32,793 nucleotides of DNA from Thermoguttaceae bacterium (GCA_017454585.1 JAFTCU010000032.1:1-32793), one strand, 5' to 3'; positions 23,624 to 31,637 are shown, counted from the stretch's first letter. The notes: generated from the sequence alone by a model not told the origin. Program-made: numbers and translations.

Positions 23624-25201
23624 ATGAAAACCAACCGCCGTACATTCCTCAAAACCTCCGTGCTTTTGGGCACTTCCCTCACTTTTCCGTCCGCTGCGAT
23701 CACGACGCAAGCCGCGTCGCTGGCCAATGCCATGCCCGAGGCGAGCTGGAAAAAACTCCCGCGCTGGCGAGGGTTCAACCTTCTGGAAAAATTTAACGCC
23801 CGGAACGTTCCGTTCGTCGAGGACGATTTCCGAATGATCCACGATTTGGGCTTCAACTTCGTCCGCCTCCCGATGGACTACAGAGGGTGGATCGTGGACG
23901 GCGACCGGCGCAAATTTGACGAGAAAACGCTCAAGGAGATCGATCTGGCGGTCGAGTACGGCCTGAAGTACGGGATCCACACGATGATCAATTTCCACCG
24001 CGCACCGGGCTACACCGTGGCAAGGCCGCAGGAAAACCCGCTCGTCTGGGACGATCAGGAGACGCTCGACGTTTGCGCGCTGCACTGGCAGACGTTCGCG
24101 AAGCGTTACGCTGGGATCCCGGGCAAAAACGTGAGTTTCAACCTTTTCAACGAGCCGTCGAACATCGAGATCGGGAAATTCATGAAGGTCCACCGGACGC
24201 TTTGCGAGGCGATCCGCGCCGAAGACCCGAACCGGCTGATCATCTGCGACGGCATGAGCTGGGGGACGCAGCCGACCATGGAACTGGCGGAGCTGAAGGT
24301 TGCCCAGGCGACACGCGGCTATATGCCGATGGAGATTTCGCACTACCACGCGAGCTGGGTCGGTGACTACCTCAAAAACATGAAAACGCCTCCGACCTGG
24401 CCGATCGTGAGCATAAACGGTCAGCTTTTCAATCCGGGCAAGGCCGGGATCAGGGAAAATCAGCAGGCCCCCTCGGCCATCCGTTTCGCGCCGGGCTGCG
24501 GCGTGACTCAGCTCCGTTTCCGCGTCAATCAGGTCTCGAGTTTTGCGCGGCCTCTGGTCGAAGCACTCGATGAAAACGGGAAACCGGGCGCGGTCCTCTT
24601 CGACCACTCGTACAAACCCGGCCCCGGCGAGGGCGAGTGGGCGGAGGTCGTTTTCAAGGAGGAGTGGAAGTGCTACCAGAATTTCTACCACAAAGACGAG
24701 ACGGTCGAAATTCCCGCTGGTACGTGCGGCGTTCAGTTCCGCGTCACGTCCGGCGACTGGATGAGCGTCGAGGAACTCGGTTTCCGCAGTGAAAAATTCG
24801 ACGGGGAAACGGCTTTCCCGTGCATTGCCTCGTGGGGAGACGCGCCGTTTGCGCTGGATCTGGACGTTCAGAACGGCCGCCTGGTTGCGGACGGGGCCTC
24901 CAAAAAAGACGCCGCGTGGCACTGGAAAGAGTACATCGAGCCGTGGCAGAAGTGGGAAAAACTCGGCGCGGGCGTGATGGTCGGCGAATTTGGCGCGTTC
25001 AATCAGACTCCGCACGACGTGGTGCTCGCGTGGCTGCGTGACCTGATGGGGAACTGGAAAAAGGCCGGCTGGGGCTGGGCGATGTGGAACTTCCGCGGCT
25101 CCATCGGCGTCATGAACAGCGGCCGTGCCGACGCCCAGTACGTCGATTACCACGGCCTGCAGATGGACAAAAAAATGATGGACCTTCTGCAGGAATTTTA
25201 A
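23624..25201 (+). CDS. GH5 family glycosidase (cellulase-like) with internal domain, Tat-exported
   Basis: A 525-residue protein. The Tat leader (NRRTFLKTSVLLG) nearly equals that of the GH10 gene upstream. The GH5 barrel begins at WRGFNLLEKF; NFVRLPMDY, INFHRAPGY, NLFNEPSN with acid/base Glu177, ISHYHASW and VGEFGAF with nucleophile Glu455 follow in order, then WGWAMWNFRG. Between the barrel strands, residues of about 263-425 form an extra beta-rich domain (TQLRFRVNQVSSF, VEIPAGTCGVQFRVTSGDW) that looks like a carbohydrate-binding sandwich. Normal GH5 enzymes have some 110 residues less here. Predicted role: endo-glucanase, mannanase or related activity. Confidence 0.9.
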   Translation: MKTNRRTFLKTSVLLGTSLTFPSAAITTQAASLANAMPEASWKKLPRWRGFNLLEKFNARNVPFVEDDFRMIHDLGFNFVRLPMDYRGWIVDGDRRKFDEKTLKEIDLAVEYGLKYGIHTMINFHRAPGYTVARPQENPLVWDDQETLDVCALHWQTFAKRYAGIPGKNVSFNLFNEPSNIEIGKFMKVHRTLCEAIRAEDPNRLIICDGMSWGTQPTMELAELKVAQATRGYMPMEISHYHASWVGDYLKNMKTPPTWPIVSINGQLFNPGKAGIRENQQAPSAIRFAPGCGVTQLRFRVNQVSSFARPLVEALDENGKPGAVLFDHSYKPGPGEGEWAEVVFKEEWKCYQNFYHKDETVEIPAGTCGVQFRVTSGDWMSVEELGFRSEKFDGETAFPCIASWGDAPFALDLDVQNGRLVADGASKKDAAWHWKEYIEPWQKWEKLGAGVMVGEFGAFNQTPHDVVLAWLRDLMGNWKKAGWGWAMWNFRGSIGVMNSGRADAQYVDYHGLQMDKKMMDLLQEF

Positions 25202-25235
25202 GAAAACGCCGGGCCGGGCCCACTTCAACCCTTGA

Positions 25236-25354
25236 TTTAAACACGGATTTCCACGGATTAGATGGATTTACGCAGATTTTTAAAGAAAGAAGGAAAAGTT
25301 CTTCCTGAAAAAATCCTTTGAATCCTTTTAATCCGTGGAAATCCGTGTTTAAAT
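25236..25354. repeat. R7 element, copy a, between convergent genes
   Basis: AAACACGGATTTCCACGGAT at the left and its exact complement at the right bracket about 75 bp that includes GGATTTACGCAGATTTTT. About 119 bp in all; the second copy is at 28168-28285. It separates the convergent GH5 and receiver-like genes. Confidence 0.85.
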
Positions 25355-25408
25355 GAAACTTTGAATCGGGACGCGCTCCTGAATAGAGTCGCGGCTTTTA
25401 CCGGCTTT

Positions 25409-26236
25409 TCAGTCGTTTTTCTGCCCCCGCACGAAAAATTCCAGATCGGCCAGCCGGAACGGTTTGGAAAAGATCCCGGTGATGCCGTGTTCCAGCAGAA
25501 AACGCCACTCGTGCGGGCGCGGAAACTCGCAGAACGCGGCAATTACCGCCTCGGGCTGCCGTTTCTGAAGCGTCAGGAAGCGTTGGACAGTCGCAGGATT
25601 AAAGTCCGGAAAATCGAAGAAAAGAAAATCGGTTTTGGTGTCCGCGTCACCGGTCCACTCGCTGAAAACCCGTACTTCCTGGCCATTCCAGTCGGTACGG
25701 AGGCAGAAGTCGCGCAGGAGGCGGAACTGGTCAAAATCGTCGCTTTCGATCCGGAAACTTACGGGCTTTTCATCGGGCCAGGACTTCCGGAATCCGGGGC
25801 GCTGGAGCTCGAACAAAGCGCGATGTTCCGGCTGGCTTTCCGGCGGCAGAGACCAGATGGTCGCCCAGCCTTCCGAAAACGCACGGAATTCCAGCGGCAT
25901 CATCGCGATAAACTCGTACCACTTGAGTACGTGGACGCCCGCCAGCGGTTCCCCGTTGCGTGTTTCTCCTTCGCACCAGTTTCCCTGCACGGCCAGAATT
26001 GGGGCAAGCGGAAAATGCTGGCGCAGCGCCAAAACGTCCGCGGCAGAGTACTCCCCCGACCAGGATTGAAGCAGAACGGCAAAATCCGGCAGAAAGTCTT
26101 CTTTTTTCAGCCCGAGAACGGCCCGCTGGCGTACGGGTTCCGGCAGAGCCTCCCACCAGAGGCGAAATTCCTCCCGGCACAGGTCCCCGAGGACGAGCAA
26201 ACGCGGAACGGGCTGGGAGGTTGAACCTTGCGGCAT
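25409..26236 (-). CDS. Receiver-like (CheY-fold) protein of unknown function
   Basis: 275 residues, no signal peptide and no membrane segment. The C-terminal part (about 185-270: VRVFSEW, DFLFFDFPDF, VIAAFCEF, GITGIFSKPFRLADLEFFV) has the strand-helix order of a response-regulator receiver, including a KPF like the conserved Lys-Pro. The usual phosphorylated Asp position reads FFDFPD, so phosphorylation is uncertain. The N-terminal part (PRLLVLGD, ILAVQGNWCEGETRNG) looks like a second, degenerate copy of the same fold. I recall similar GNWCEGE-type proteins as planctomycete hypotheticals, but cannot verify that here. No kinase is near. Trp and Phe content is unusually high. Confidence 0.7.
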   Translation of the reverse strand: MPQGSTSQPVPRLLVLGDLCREEFRLWWEALPEPVRQRAVLGLKKEDFLPDFAVLLQSWSGEYSAADVLALRQHFPLAPILAVQGNWCEGETRNGEPLAGVHVLKWYEFIAMMPLEFRAFSEGWATIWSLPPESQPEHRALFELQRPGFRKSWPDEKPVSFRIESDDFDQFRLLRDFCLRTDWNGQEVRVFSEWTGDADTKTDFLFFDFPDFNPATVQRFLTLQKRQPEAVIAAFCEFPRPHEWRFLLEHGITGIFSKPFRLADLEFFVRGQKND

Positions 26237-26353
26237 AATTTTACGGGTCGAAATGAACGGGTGAATGAAGGGCCTAACTCTCCTATTTTACCAGAAAGAC
26301 AAAATGTTGCAACTACCTCTCCCGAAGTTTTTCAAAAAACTGGGGGAATGCTC

Positions 26354-26381
26354 TTGACTTTTTGCTGGACTTGGGTACAAT
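26354..26381 (+). promoter_or_regulatory. Sigma70 promoter of the thioredoxin gene
   Basis: TTGACT at 26354-26359, a 16-bp spacer and TACAAT at 26376-26381. The leader is about 48 nt long. The gap 26237-26353 shows no other feature. Confidence 0.65.
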
Positions 26382-26435
26382 GAAGAAAACTTTTTGTAAC
26401 TGACTGAAACACTAATCTGAAAGGTTTTAATCAAA

Positions 26436-26759
26436 ATGGGTAAAGCTCTACAGGTCAATTCCGATAATTTCGTCAAAGAAGTGCTTGAATACGCGGGCGT
26501 CGTCCTGGTGGATTTTTGGGGGCCGGGCTGTGCGCCGTGCCGGGCTCTGGCGCCGGTACTGGACGCCGTTGCGGCTGCGAACGAAGGCCGCGCCAAGGTC
26601 GTGAAAGTCGATATTGCAGAGTCTGATGACGTCGCGAACCACTACGGGATCACGACGATCCCGACGATTCTCGTCTTCAAAAACGGTGACCTGATCGAGC
26701 AGTTTATGGGTGTTCAGTCCAAGACCAAACTGCAGTCGGTCATTGATGAAAACGCCTGA
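26436..26759 (+). CDS. trxA: Thioredoxin with CAPC active site
   Basis: 107 residues, the standard thioredoxin length. LVDFWGPGCAPCRALAPVLD places the redox cysteines at 32 and 35. The motif is G-C-A-P-C where nearly all thioredoxins have W-C-G-P-C, so both the Trp and the Gly are changed. The cis-proline Pro76 in TTIPT and the KNG turn are intact. It reduces protein disulfides in the cytoplasm, with thioredoxin reductase encoded elsewhere. Changes between the cysteines normally shift redox potential, so a specialised partner is possible. AAGG lies 12 nt before the ATG, a weak site. Confidence 0.93.
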   Translation: MGKALQVNSDNFVKEVLEYAGVVLVDFWGPGCAPCRALAPVLDAVAAANEGRAKVVKVDIAESDDVANHYGITTIPTILVFKNGDLIEQFMGVQSKTKLQSVIDENA

Positions 26760-26770
26760 TCCCATACTAC

Positions 26771-26944
26771 GGGGATGACGCTTCCAGCGTCGTTTAAAGG
26801 CTCCCTCATTGAGGGGGCTGGCGAGCGCAAGCGAGACTGGGGGAGTTTCGTGAACGCGCTGTTCAACTCCCCATGGCGCGTAATTCCGGCCTTACGGCCT
26901 CCATTACCGCCTGCCATTTTGACGACGCTGGAAGCGTCGTCCCC
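26771..26944. repeat. Composite element: R4 inverted ends enclosing R2c and R3
   Basis: The outer 23-bp sequences (26771-26793 and 26922-26944) are R4 units in inverted orientation, complementary apart from one base. Inside are the left half of an R2 element (26794-26872) and, where its right half should be, an R3 element (26873-26920, tip GGCC-TTAC-GGCC). The order suggests that R3 replaced or inserted into R2. The unit is 174 bp, has no open frame, and lies between trxA and folE. Confidence 0.82.
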
Positions 26945-26957
26945 ATAAGGAACCAAA

Positions 26958-27578
26958 ATGTCAGAAGAATTGGAAAGAACCGTCGAAAAACCTGTTGATC
27001 TGCCTCGGATCGAACGAGCGTTTCGCGAGATCCTCATCGCAGTCGGGGAGGACCCGGACCGTGAGGGCCTGCAGGAAACCCCGCGCCGCGTCGCGAAAAT
27101 GTACGCCGAAATGTTCCAGGGGCTGCGCGTGGACCCGAGGATCCACCTGCACAAATACTTCACCGAGGATTACAACGAAATCGTCATCGTGCGCGATATT
27201 TCGTTCAACAGCATGTGCGAGCATCACTTCCTCCCGTTTATGGGGAAGGTCCACATCGGGTACTTGCCGAACGGGAAGATCATCGGGCTGAGCAAGCTGG
27301 CGCGCGTCGTGGAGGTCGTTTCCCAGCGCCCGCAGGTGCAGGAGCGTATGACCGCCACCATCGCGGACCTCCTGATGAGCGAGCTGGACGCGAACGGCGT
27401 CGGCGTCGTGGTGGAGGCTCTGCACACCTGCATGGCGATCCGAGGCATTCGCAAGCCCGGCGCGACCTGCATCACGTCGACCGTGCGCGGCTGCTTCCTC
27501 AAAGACGCCAGAACACGTGCCGAGTTCATGTCGCTGGTCAGTGGAAAAGGCACCCCAACGCTGAGTTTCATGGAGTAA
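26958..27578 (+). CDS. folE: GTP cyclohydrolase I
   Basis: A 206-residue protein that converts GTP to dihydroneopterin triphosphate, the first step of folate and pterin synthesis. The zinc ligands Cys87 and His90 (NSMCEHHF) and Cys158 (HTCMAIRG) are present, as is the catalytic His156. [11 protein letters not shown] and RPQVQERMT complete the family core, and [17 protein letters not shown] matches the C-terminal strand. AAGGAA upstream supports the start. The stop lies only four bases before fabZ. The upstream gap is filled by the R4-bounded composite. Confidence 0.97.
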   Translation: MSEELERTVEKPVDLPRIERAFREILIAVGEDPDREGLQETPRRVAKMYAEMFQGLRVDPRIHLHKYFTEDYNEIVIVRDISFNSMCEHHFLPFMGKVHIGYLPNGKIIGLSKLARVVEVVSQRPQVQERMTATIADLLMSELDANGVGVVVEALHTCMAIRGIRKPGATCITSTVRGCFLKDARTRAEFMSLVSGKGTPTLSFME

Positions 27579-27582
27579 ACGC

Positions 27583-28029
27583 ATGGATCGTGAAGAAGTC
27601 ATGGCCGCGATCCCGCATCGGGATCCGTTTCTTTTTGTGGACGAGATCGTCGAGGTGACGGACACGCAAATCGTCTGCCGCAAAACGTTCACGGGCGAGG
27701 AGGCGTTTTTTCAGGGACATTACCCCGACTTTCCGCTGGTTCCGGGCGTGCTGCTTTGCGAGGCGGCCCTCCAGACCGGCGCGGTCTTTCTGAAAAAGCG
27801 GATGGAGACCACCGAAAAGACATTTGAGGGCAAAATGCCCGTCGTGGCGAAAATGACGGACATTCGGTTCCGTCAGGCCGTCCGTCCTGGGGACACGGTC
27901 GAGATCACGGACGTTCTGGAAGACGCTTACGCGAACGCCTTCCAGATGGCCGGCACCGTGACCGTGAACGGCAAAATGGCGGTCAAACTGAAATTCACCG
28001 TCATGATGGTCGAAAAGACGAATGAATAA
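27583..28029 (+). CDS. fabZ: (3R)-hydroxyacyl-ACP dehydratase, FabZ family
   Basis: A 148-residue hot-dog-fold protein. IPHRDPFLFVDEI and FFQGHYPDFPLVPGVLLCEA are the FabZ hallmarks, with catalytic His46 and Glu60. FRQAVRPGDTVEI matches the fourth strand. It dehydrates beta-hydroxyacyl-ACP in fatty-acid elongation, and in lipid A makers supports 3-hydroxy fatty acid balance. It is four bases after folE, so the two are co-transcribed; no fab or lpx gene is adjacent. Separation from FabA rests on the GHYPDFPLVPG form. Confidence 0.93.
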   Translation: MDREEVMAAIPHRDPFLFVDEIVEVTDTQIVCRKTFTGEEAFFQGHYPDFPLVPGVLLCEAALQTGAVFLKKRMETTEKTFEGKMPVVAKMTDIRFRQAVRPGDTVEITDVLEDAYANAFQMAGTVTVNGKMAVKLKFTVMMVEKTNE

Positions 28030-28167
28030 TGAAGAACGAATAACGAATAATGAGGCGAATGAGTTTCAACTCAAGCGGGTTGGATCTTTTGCAATAAGGT
28101 TAAAAGAGAGTTTCAAAAACCTCAAACCCTTTTCCCGGGTATGAGCGCGGCCTGGGTTAAGCCTAAA
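28030..28167. other. Intergenic stretch with short A/T-rich direct repeats
   Basis: Around 28021-28051, beginning in the fabZ stop region, GAATAATGA/GAACGAATAA words repeat, like the low-complexity tail seen at 19635. The rest has no visible gene or site. With R7b it makes up the 300-bp gap 28030-28329. Confidence 0.4.
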
Positions 28168-28285
28168 CTTAAACACGGATTTCCACGGATTAAAAGGATT
28201 TACGCAGATTTTTGAAGAAACGGGTTGACGTCTTCCCTGAAAAAATCCTTTTAATCCATTAAATCCGTGAAAATCCGTGTTTAAA
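28168..28285. repeat. R7 element, copy b, between convergent genes
   Basis: Same ends and centre as R7a: AAACACGGATTTCCACGGAT, GGATTTACGCAGATTTTT, then AATCCTTTTAATCC and AATCCGTGTTT. The right arm has two substitutions relative to the left. It separates fabZ from the convergent tatD gene. Confidence 0.85.
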
Positions 28286-28329
28286 TCCCGTTTTGAAGCG
28301 GGGTCGGTTTTCCCTCTTTCTTTCGGTTT

Positions 28330-29130
28330 TTAAATTCCAAAGAGTTTTCTGGCGTTTTCTGTCGTTTGCTCGCAGAGTTTTTCTTCCGGGACGCATCGCA
28401 GCGCCGCGAGGAATCGGGCCGTATGGACGACCAGCTCGGGCGAGTTTCTTTTGACTTTTCCGCGGTACGGCATCGGCGCGAGGTACGGACTGTCCGTCTC
28501 GACCAGAATTTTGTCGGCCGGGACGAGCGGCACCGTTTCCCGCAACGCGTCGAGTTTCTTGTTCGTGAACGTCACACAGCCGGAGTAACTGATGTGAAAG
28601 CCGAGATCCAGGCACGCGGCAAGGAATTCCGAGTCGCCGCTGAACGAGTGGATCACGCCCGGGACGGGGCCGTTCGCTTCAAAGTCGGCCCGGGTCACTT
28701 CCAGAAGCGGCGCTTCCGCGTCCCGGCAGTGGATGATGACCGGGAGTTTCGTCCGGCGCGCCAGCTCGTAGTGGGCGGCCAGGAATTTCTTCTGGATCTC
28801 CAGCGGTGTATCGTCCCAGTAAAGGTCCAGGCCCGTCTCACCGATCGCGCGGACTTTGGGGTTTTCGGCCATTTTGGTGAAGATTTCCAGAAAAGCGTCC
28901 ACGGAGCTGAACTGCGGTATCTCCTCCATAAGGCAGTTCGGATGAATGGCCACGGCCGCGTAAACGCCCGGGAAGGACTCGGACAGCGCGATGGAATCGA
29001 GCGAGGAACTTATAGTCGTTCCCTGCGTGAGCATCAGCTCCACACCGGCGGCTTTGGCGGCCGCAACGACCGAGGAAACGTCATCAGAAAAGGCATCATC
29101 GTCAAGGTGGCAGTGCGTATCGAAAAGCAT
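28330..29130 (-). CDS. tatD: TatD-family metal-dependent hydrolase (DNase)
   Basis: A 266-residue protein, the usual length. The metal-binding residues of the amidohydrolase-like barrel are all visible: FDTHCHLD (His6, His8), AIGETGLDLYW (Glu98), IIHCRDA (His134), VIHSFSG (His161) and VETDSPYL (Asp213). Relatives are Mg-dependent 3'-5' exonucleases or deoxynucleotide-repair enzymes of the cytoplasm. No tatABC genes are near, so the family name is used only by homology. The nearest upstream gene on this strand is the LRR protein, with about 130 bp between. Confidence 0.93.
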   Translation of the reverse strand: MLFDTHCHLDDDAFSDDVSSVVAAAKAAGVELMLTQGTTISSSLDSIALSESFPGVYAAVAIHPNCLMEEIPQFSSVDAFLEIFTKMAENPKVRAIGETGLDLYWDDTPLEIQKKFLAAHYELARRTKLPVIIHCRDAEAPLLEVTRADFEANGPVPGVIHSFSGDSEFLAACLDLGFHISYSGCVTFTNKKLDALRETVPLVPADKILVETDSPYLAPMPYRGKVKRNSPELVVHTARFLAALRCVPEEKLCEQTTENARKLFGI

Positions 29131-29225
29131 ATAAACTCTTTTGGCGGTAAAAAACGTAATGCGAAATTCGTATTTGAGAATTTACCAGTTTAGCACAAAA
29201 AGAGAGTTTTTCAAGGGGGGCCGGG

Positions 29226-29251
29226 AACGACGCGGAAAGCACCGTCCCCGC
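29226..29251 (+). repeat. R4 hairpin, degenerate
   Basis: AACGACGCGGAAAGCACCGT followed by CCCCGCGG, 7 bp beyond the stop of the large LRR gene on the minus strand. The stem has mismatches compared with the copy at 23531. Confidence 0.5.
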
Positions 29252-29258
29252 GGTGCGT

Positions 29259-31637
29259 CTATTGGGCTTCAAACGGGATTTCGTTTTCCATGGCGAATTT
29301 CTCCGCCGCGGATCCTGCCGGGGCATGGATCGTCAGGTTCGGATAGCCGATGAACGCTTCTTTGCCGATCTCGGTAACATTTTTGGAAAGGGTGACGGAG
29401 GTCAACTTTCGGCAGCCTGCGAAAGCATTCTCTCCGATCGTGGTCACACCGTCCGGAATGACGACCGATTTCAGGGAGGAGCAATTCCAGAACGCCCTGC
29501 CTCCGATTTTTTCGAGGCTTTCCGGCAGGACGACGGTTTTCAGGGAGGAGCAGCCCCGGAACGCATTGTCCGCGATTGCGGTCACTCCCTCCGGGACACG
29601 GCATTTTTTTACGCCTTCGAGACAGAAAAACAGTTTTTTTCCGTTTTTGGTCAGCAAACAGTTCCCGTCGCTCCGGTATTTCGGATGGTCAGGCGAGAGG
29701 ATGATTTGCCGCAGGGAAGAGCAGTGACGGAATGCGTTTCTTTTGATGATTGCGCTGTTGGGAATGGTCAGGGACGTTAAGTGAGTGAACTTGAACGCGC
29801 GCTCTTCGATCTCCCTCAAGCCCTCAGGAAGGACGAGCGAGGTCAAAGAGGAACATCCGCCAAACGCGCAACGCCCGATGTGGGTCACGCCTTTGGGAAC
29901 CCGGTACTTTTGGGTGTCCAGACAGCCGATCAATTTTTGGCCGTCTTTGGTCAGCAGTCCAGGACCGTGGCTTTTGAAATGCGGGTGGGTCGGGGAGATT
30001 TTCCACCGTTTCATTTCCGAGCACCAGCCGAACGCCAGGATCCCGATTTTCTCCAGACTGTCGGGGATCTCGACGGTCTTCAAAGAAAAGCAGCCGCAGA
30101 AAGCCCTTTCCCCGATTTCGGTCAAGCCTTCGGGAAGGGCGACTTTCTTCAGGTTTTCGCAGTCCTCGAACGCGCTCGCGCCGATTTTTTTCACCCCTTC
30201 CGGAATGACGACCGAGGCCAGCAGGCTGCATTCCGCGAACGCCGAGTCATTGATCCTGCTCAGGCTTTCGGGAATGACTATCTTCTTCAGGCTTTCGCAA
30301 TTCCTGAACGCGGATTTGCCGATCCATTTCAATTCTTTGGGCAGGACGACCGAGGTCAGGGACGTGCAATCCTCGAACGCGCAGTCTCCGATTTTCCTGA
30401 CGCTGTTGGGGAGCACGACCGATTTCAGGGATTTGCAGCCCGTGAATGCCATGTACCCAAGGGTTTTCACGCCTTCGGAAATGACGAGAGACTGCAAGGA
30501 TTCGAGGCATCCAAACGCCAGCATCTCGATAGTCGATACGCTTGCGGGAATGGTGAGGGAGGTCAGGGATTTGCACCTTTCGAACGCGCCGATCCCAATT
30601 TTCCTGACTTTCCCGGGAATGGAAATGGAGGTCAGGGACGCGCAGCAGGAAAACGCAAAATCATCAATGCTCCTCAAGCTTTCGGGAAGGTCCACGGACT
30701 TCAAAGAGTCGCAGTCCTTGAACATGTGCTTCCCGATTTTCGTCACCCCCTCGGGAATGACGATCGACTCCAGGGAGGCGCAGCCGTCGAACAGGAATTC
30801 CCCCATTTTCGTCACACCCTCGGGAATGACGACCGATTTCAGGGACTCGTTCCCGGCAAACACCCCTTCCGCGATTTCCTTCACGCCTTTGGGGATCTTG
30901 TATTTTGTCGTCGTCGCCAGGCAGGCGAGCAGCTTTTCGCCGTCTCGGGTCAACAAACCGACTCCATCCGTTTTGAAATGAGGGTTGGTCGGGGAAATGA
31001 CCCATTCGCACAACTCGGTACAGCCTCGAAACGCGGCATCGCCGATCGTCTCCAAACTGTCGGGAATCGTGACAGACTCCAGAGAATCACATCCGAAGAA
31101 AGCATAGGGGCCAATCTCCGTCACGCCTTCGGGGATCACGATGGACTTCAGGGACGCGCAGTCCTGGAACACCCTTTTTCCGATTTTCGTCACCCCTTTG
31201 GGGAACGTGAATTCTTCCCCAACATTCAGCAGGTTCAGGAGCGTTTTGCAGTCTTTGCTCAGCAGCGCAGCCCCGTGGCTTTTGAAAAGAGGATGAGTCG
31301 GGGAAACGGTCCATTTTTTCAGGGCCGGACAATTAATAAACGCGCCAGGGTCGATCTTCTCCACGCTGTCGGGAATGACGACCGTCTGAAGGGATTCGCA
31401 ATTACTGAACGCCTCGAATTTGATCTTCTTCACGCCGTCGGGAATGACGACGGATTTCAATCGTGGGGCGTCATTGAACGTCCGGAAGGTAATGACCTCC
31501 GCTCCATCGGGAATCACGACCTCGGTTTCCTCGCCGATAAACCGGTCGATTTTCTTCCCTTCCCACCGAAAAGACTCCCGGCTTGTAGGTTCGGGAACGG
31601 ACGCTGAAATAGTCAATGGAATCAAAAAACGTAACAT
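29259..31637 (-). CDS. Large BspA-like leucine-rich repeat (LRR_5) secreted protein
   Basis: 792 residues from ATG 31637, chosen because GGAG lies about 11 nt upstream and MLRFLIPL aligns with the paralogue's start; ATG 31652 would add five residues. The leader is short (MLRFLIPLTISASVPEP), a weak signal peptide. About 25 LRR_5 repeats of 23 residues (CxSLxSVVIPxGVxKIGxxAF) follow. Four longer modules of the type SPTHPxFKSxGxxLLTKDGxKL are spaced through it. The C-terminus ends in HAPAGSAAEKFAMENEIPFEAQ, the same cap as the paralogue but one residue longer. Predicted role: surface or secreted recognition or adhesion. The DNA repeats at 69-bp period, so recombination between units is possible. 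Confidence 0.9.
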   Translation of the reverse strand: MLRFLIPLTISASVPEPTSRESFRWEGKKIDRFIGEETEVVIPDGAEVITFRTFNDAPRLKSVVIPDGVKKIKFEAFSNCESLQTVVIPDSVEKIDPGAFINCPALKKWTVSPTHPLFKSHGAALLSKDCKTLLNLLNVGEEFTFPKGVTKIGKRVFQDCASLKSIVIPEGVTEIGPYAFFGCDSLESVTIPDSLETIGDAAFRGCTELCEWVISPTNPHFKTDGVGLLTRDGEKLLACLATTTKYKIPKGVKEIAEGVFAGNESLKSVVIPEGVTKMGEFLFDGCASLESIVIPEGVTKIGKHMFKDCDSLKSVDLPESLRSIDDFAFSCCASLTSISIPGKVRKIGIGAFERCKSLTSLTIPASVSTIEMLAFGCLESLQSLVISEGVKTLGYMAFTGCKSLKSVVLPNSVRKIGDCAFEDCTSLTSVVLPKELKWIGKSAFRNCESLKKIVIPESLSRINDSAFAECSLLASVVIPEGVKKIGASAFEDCENLKKVALPEGLTEIGERAFCGCFSLKTVEIPDSLEKIGILAFGWCSEMKRWKISPTHPHFKSHGPGLLTKDGQKLIGCLDTQKYRVPKGVTHIGRCAFGGCSSLTSLVLPEGLREIEERAFKFTHLTSLTIPNSAIIKRNAFRHCSSLRQIILSPDHPKYRSDGNCLLTKNGKKLFFCLEGVKKCRVPEGVTAIADNAFRGCSSLKTVVLPESLEKIGGRAFWNCSSLKSVVIPDGVTTIGENAFAGCRKLTSVTLSKNVTEIGKEAFIGYPNLTIHAPAGSAAEKFAMENEIPFEAQ

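Noticed and set aside
23513..25228. 571-codon minus-strand frame opposite the GH5 gene
   Set aside because: No motif, Arg/Val/His-rich shadow; the plus strand encodes an intact GH5 enzyme.
29781..31607. 608-codon plus-strand frame opposite the large LRR gene
   Set aside because: Its periodic sequence is just the reverse of the 69-bp LRR repeat. The minus-strand frame has signal peptide, LRR consensus and cap.
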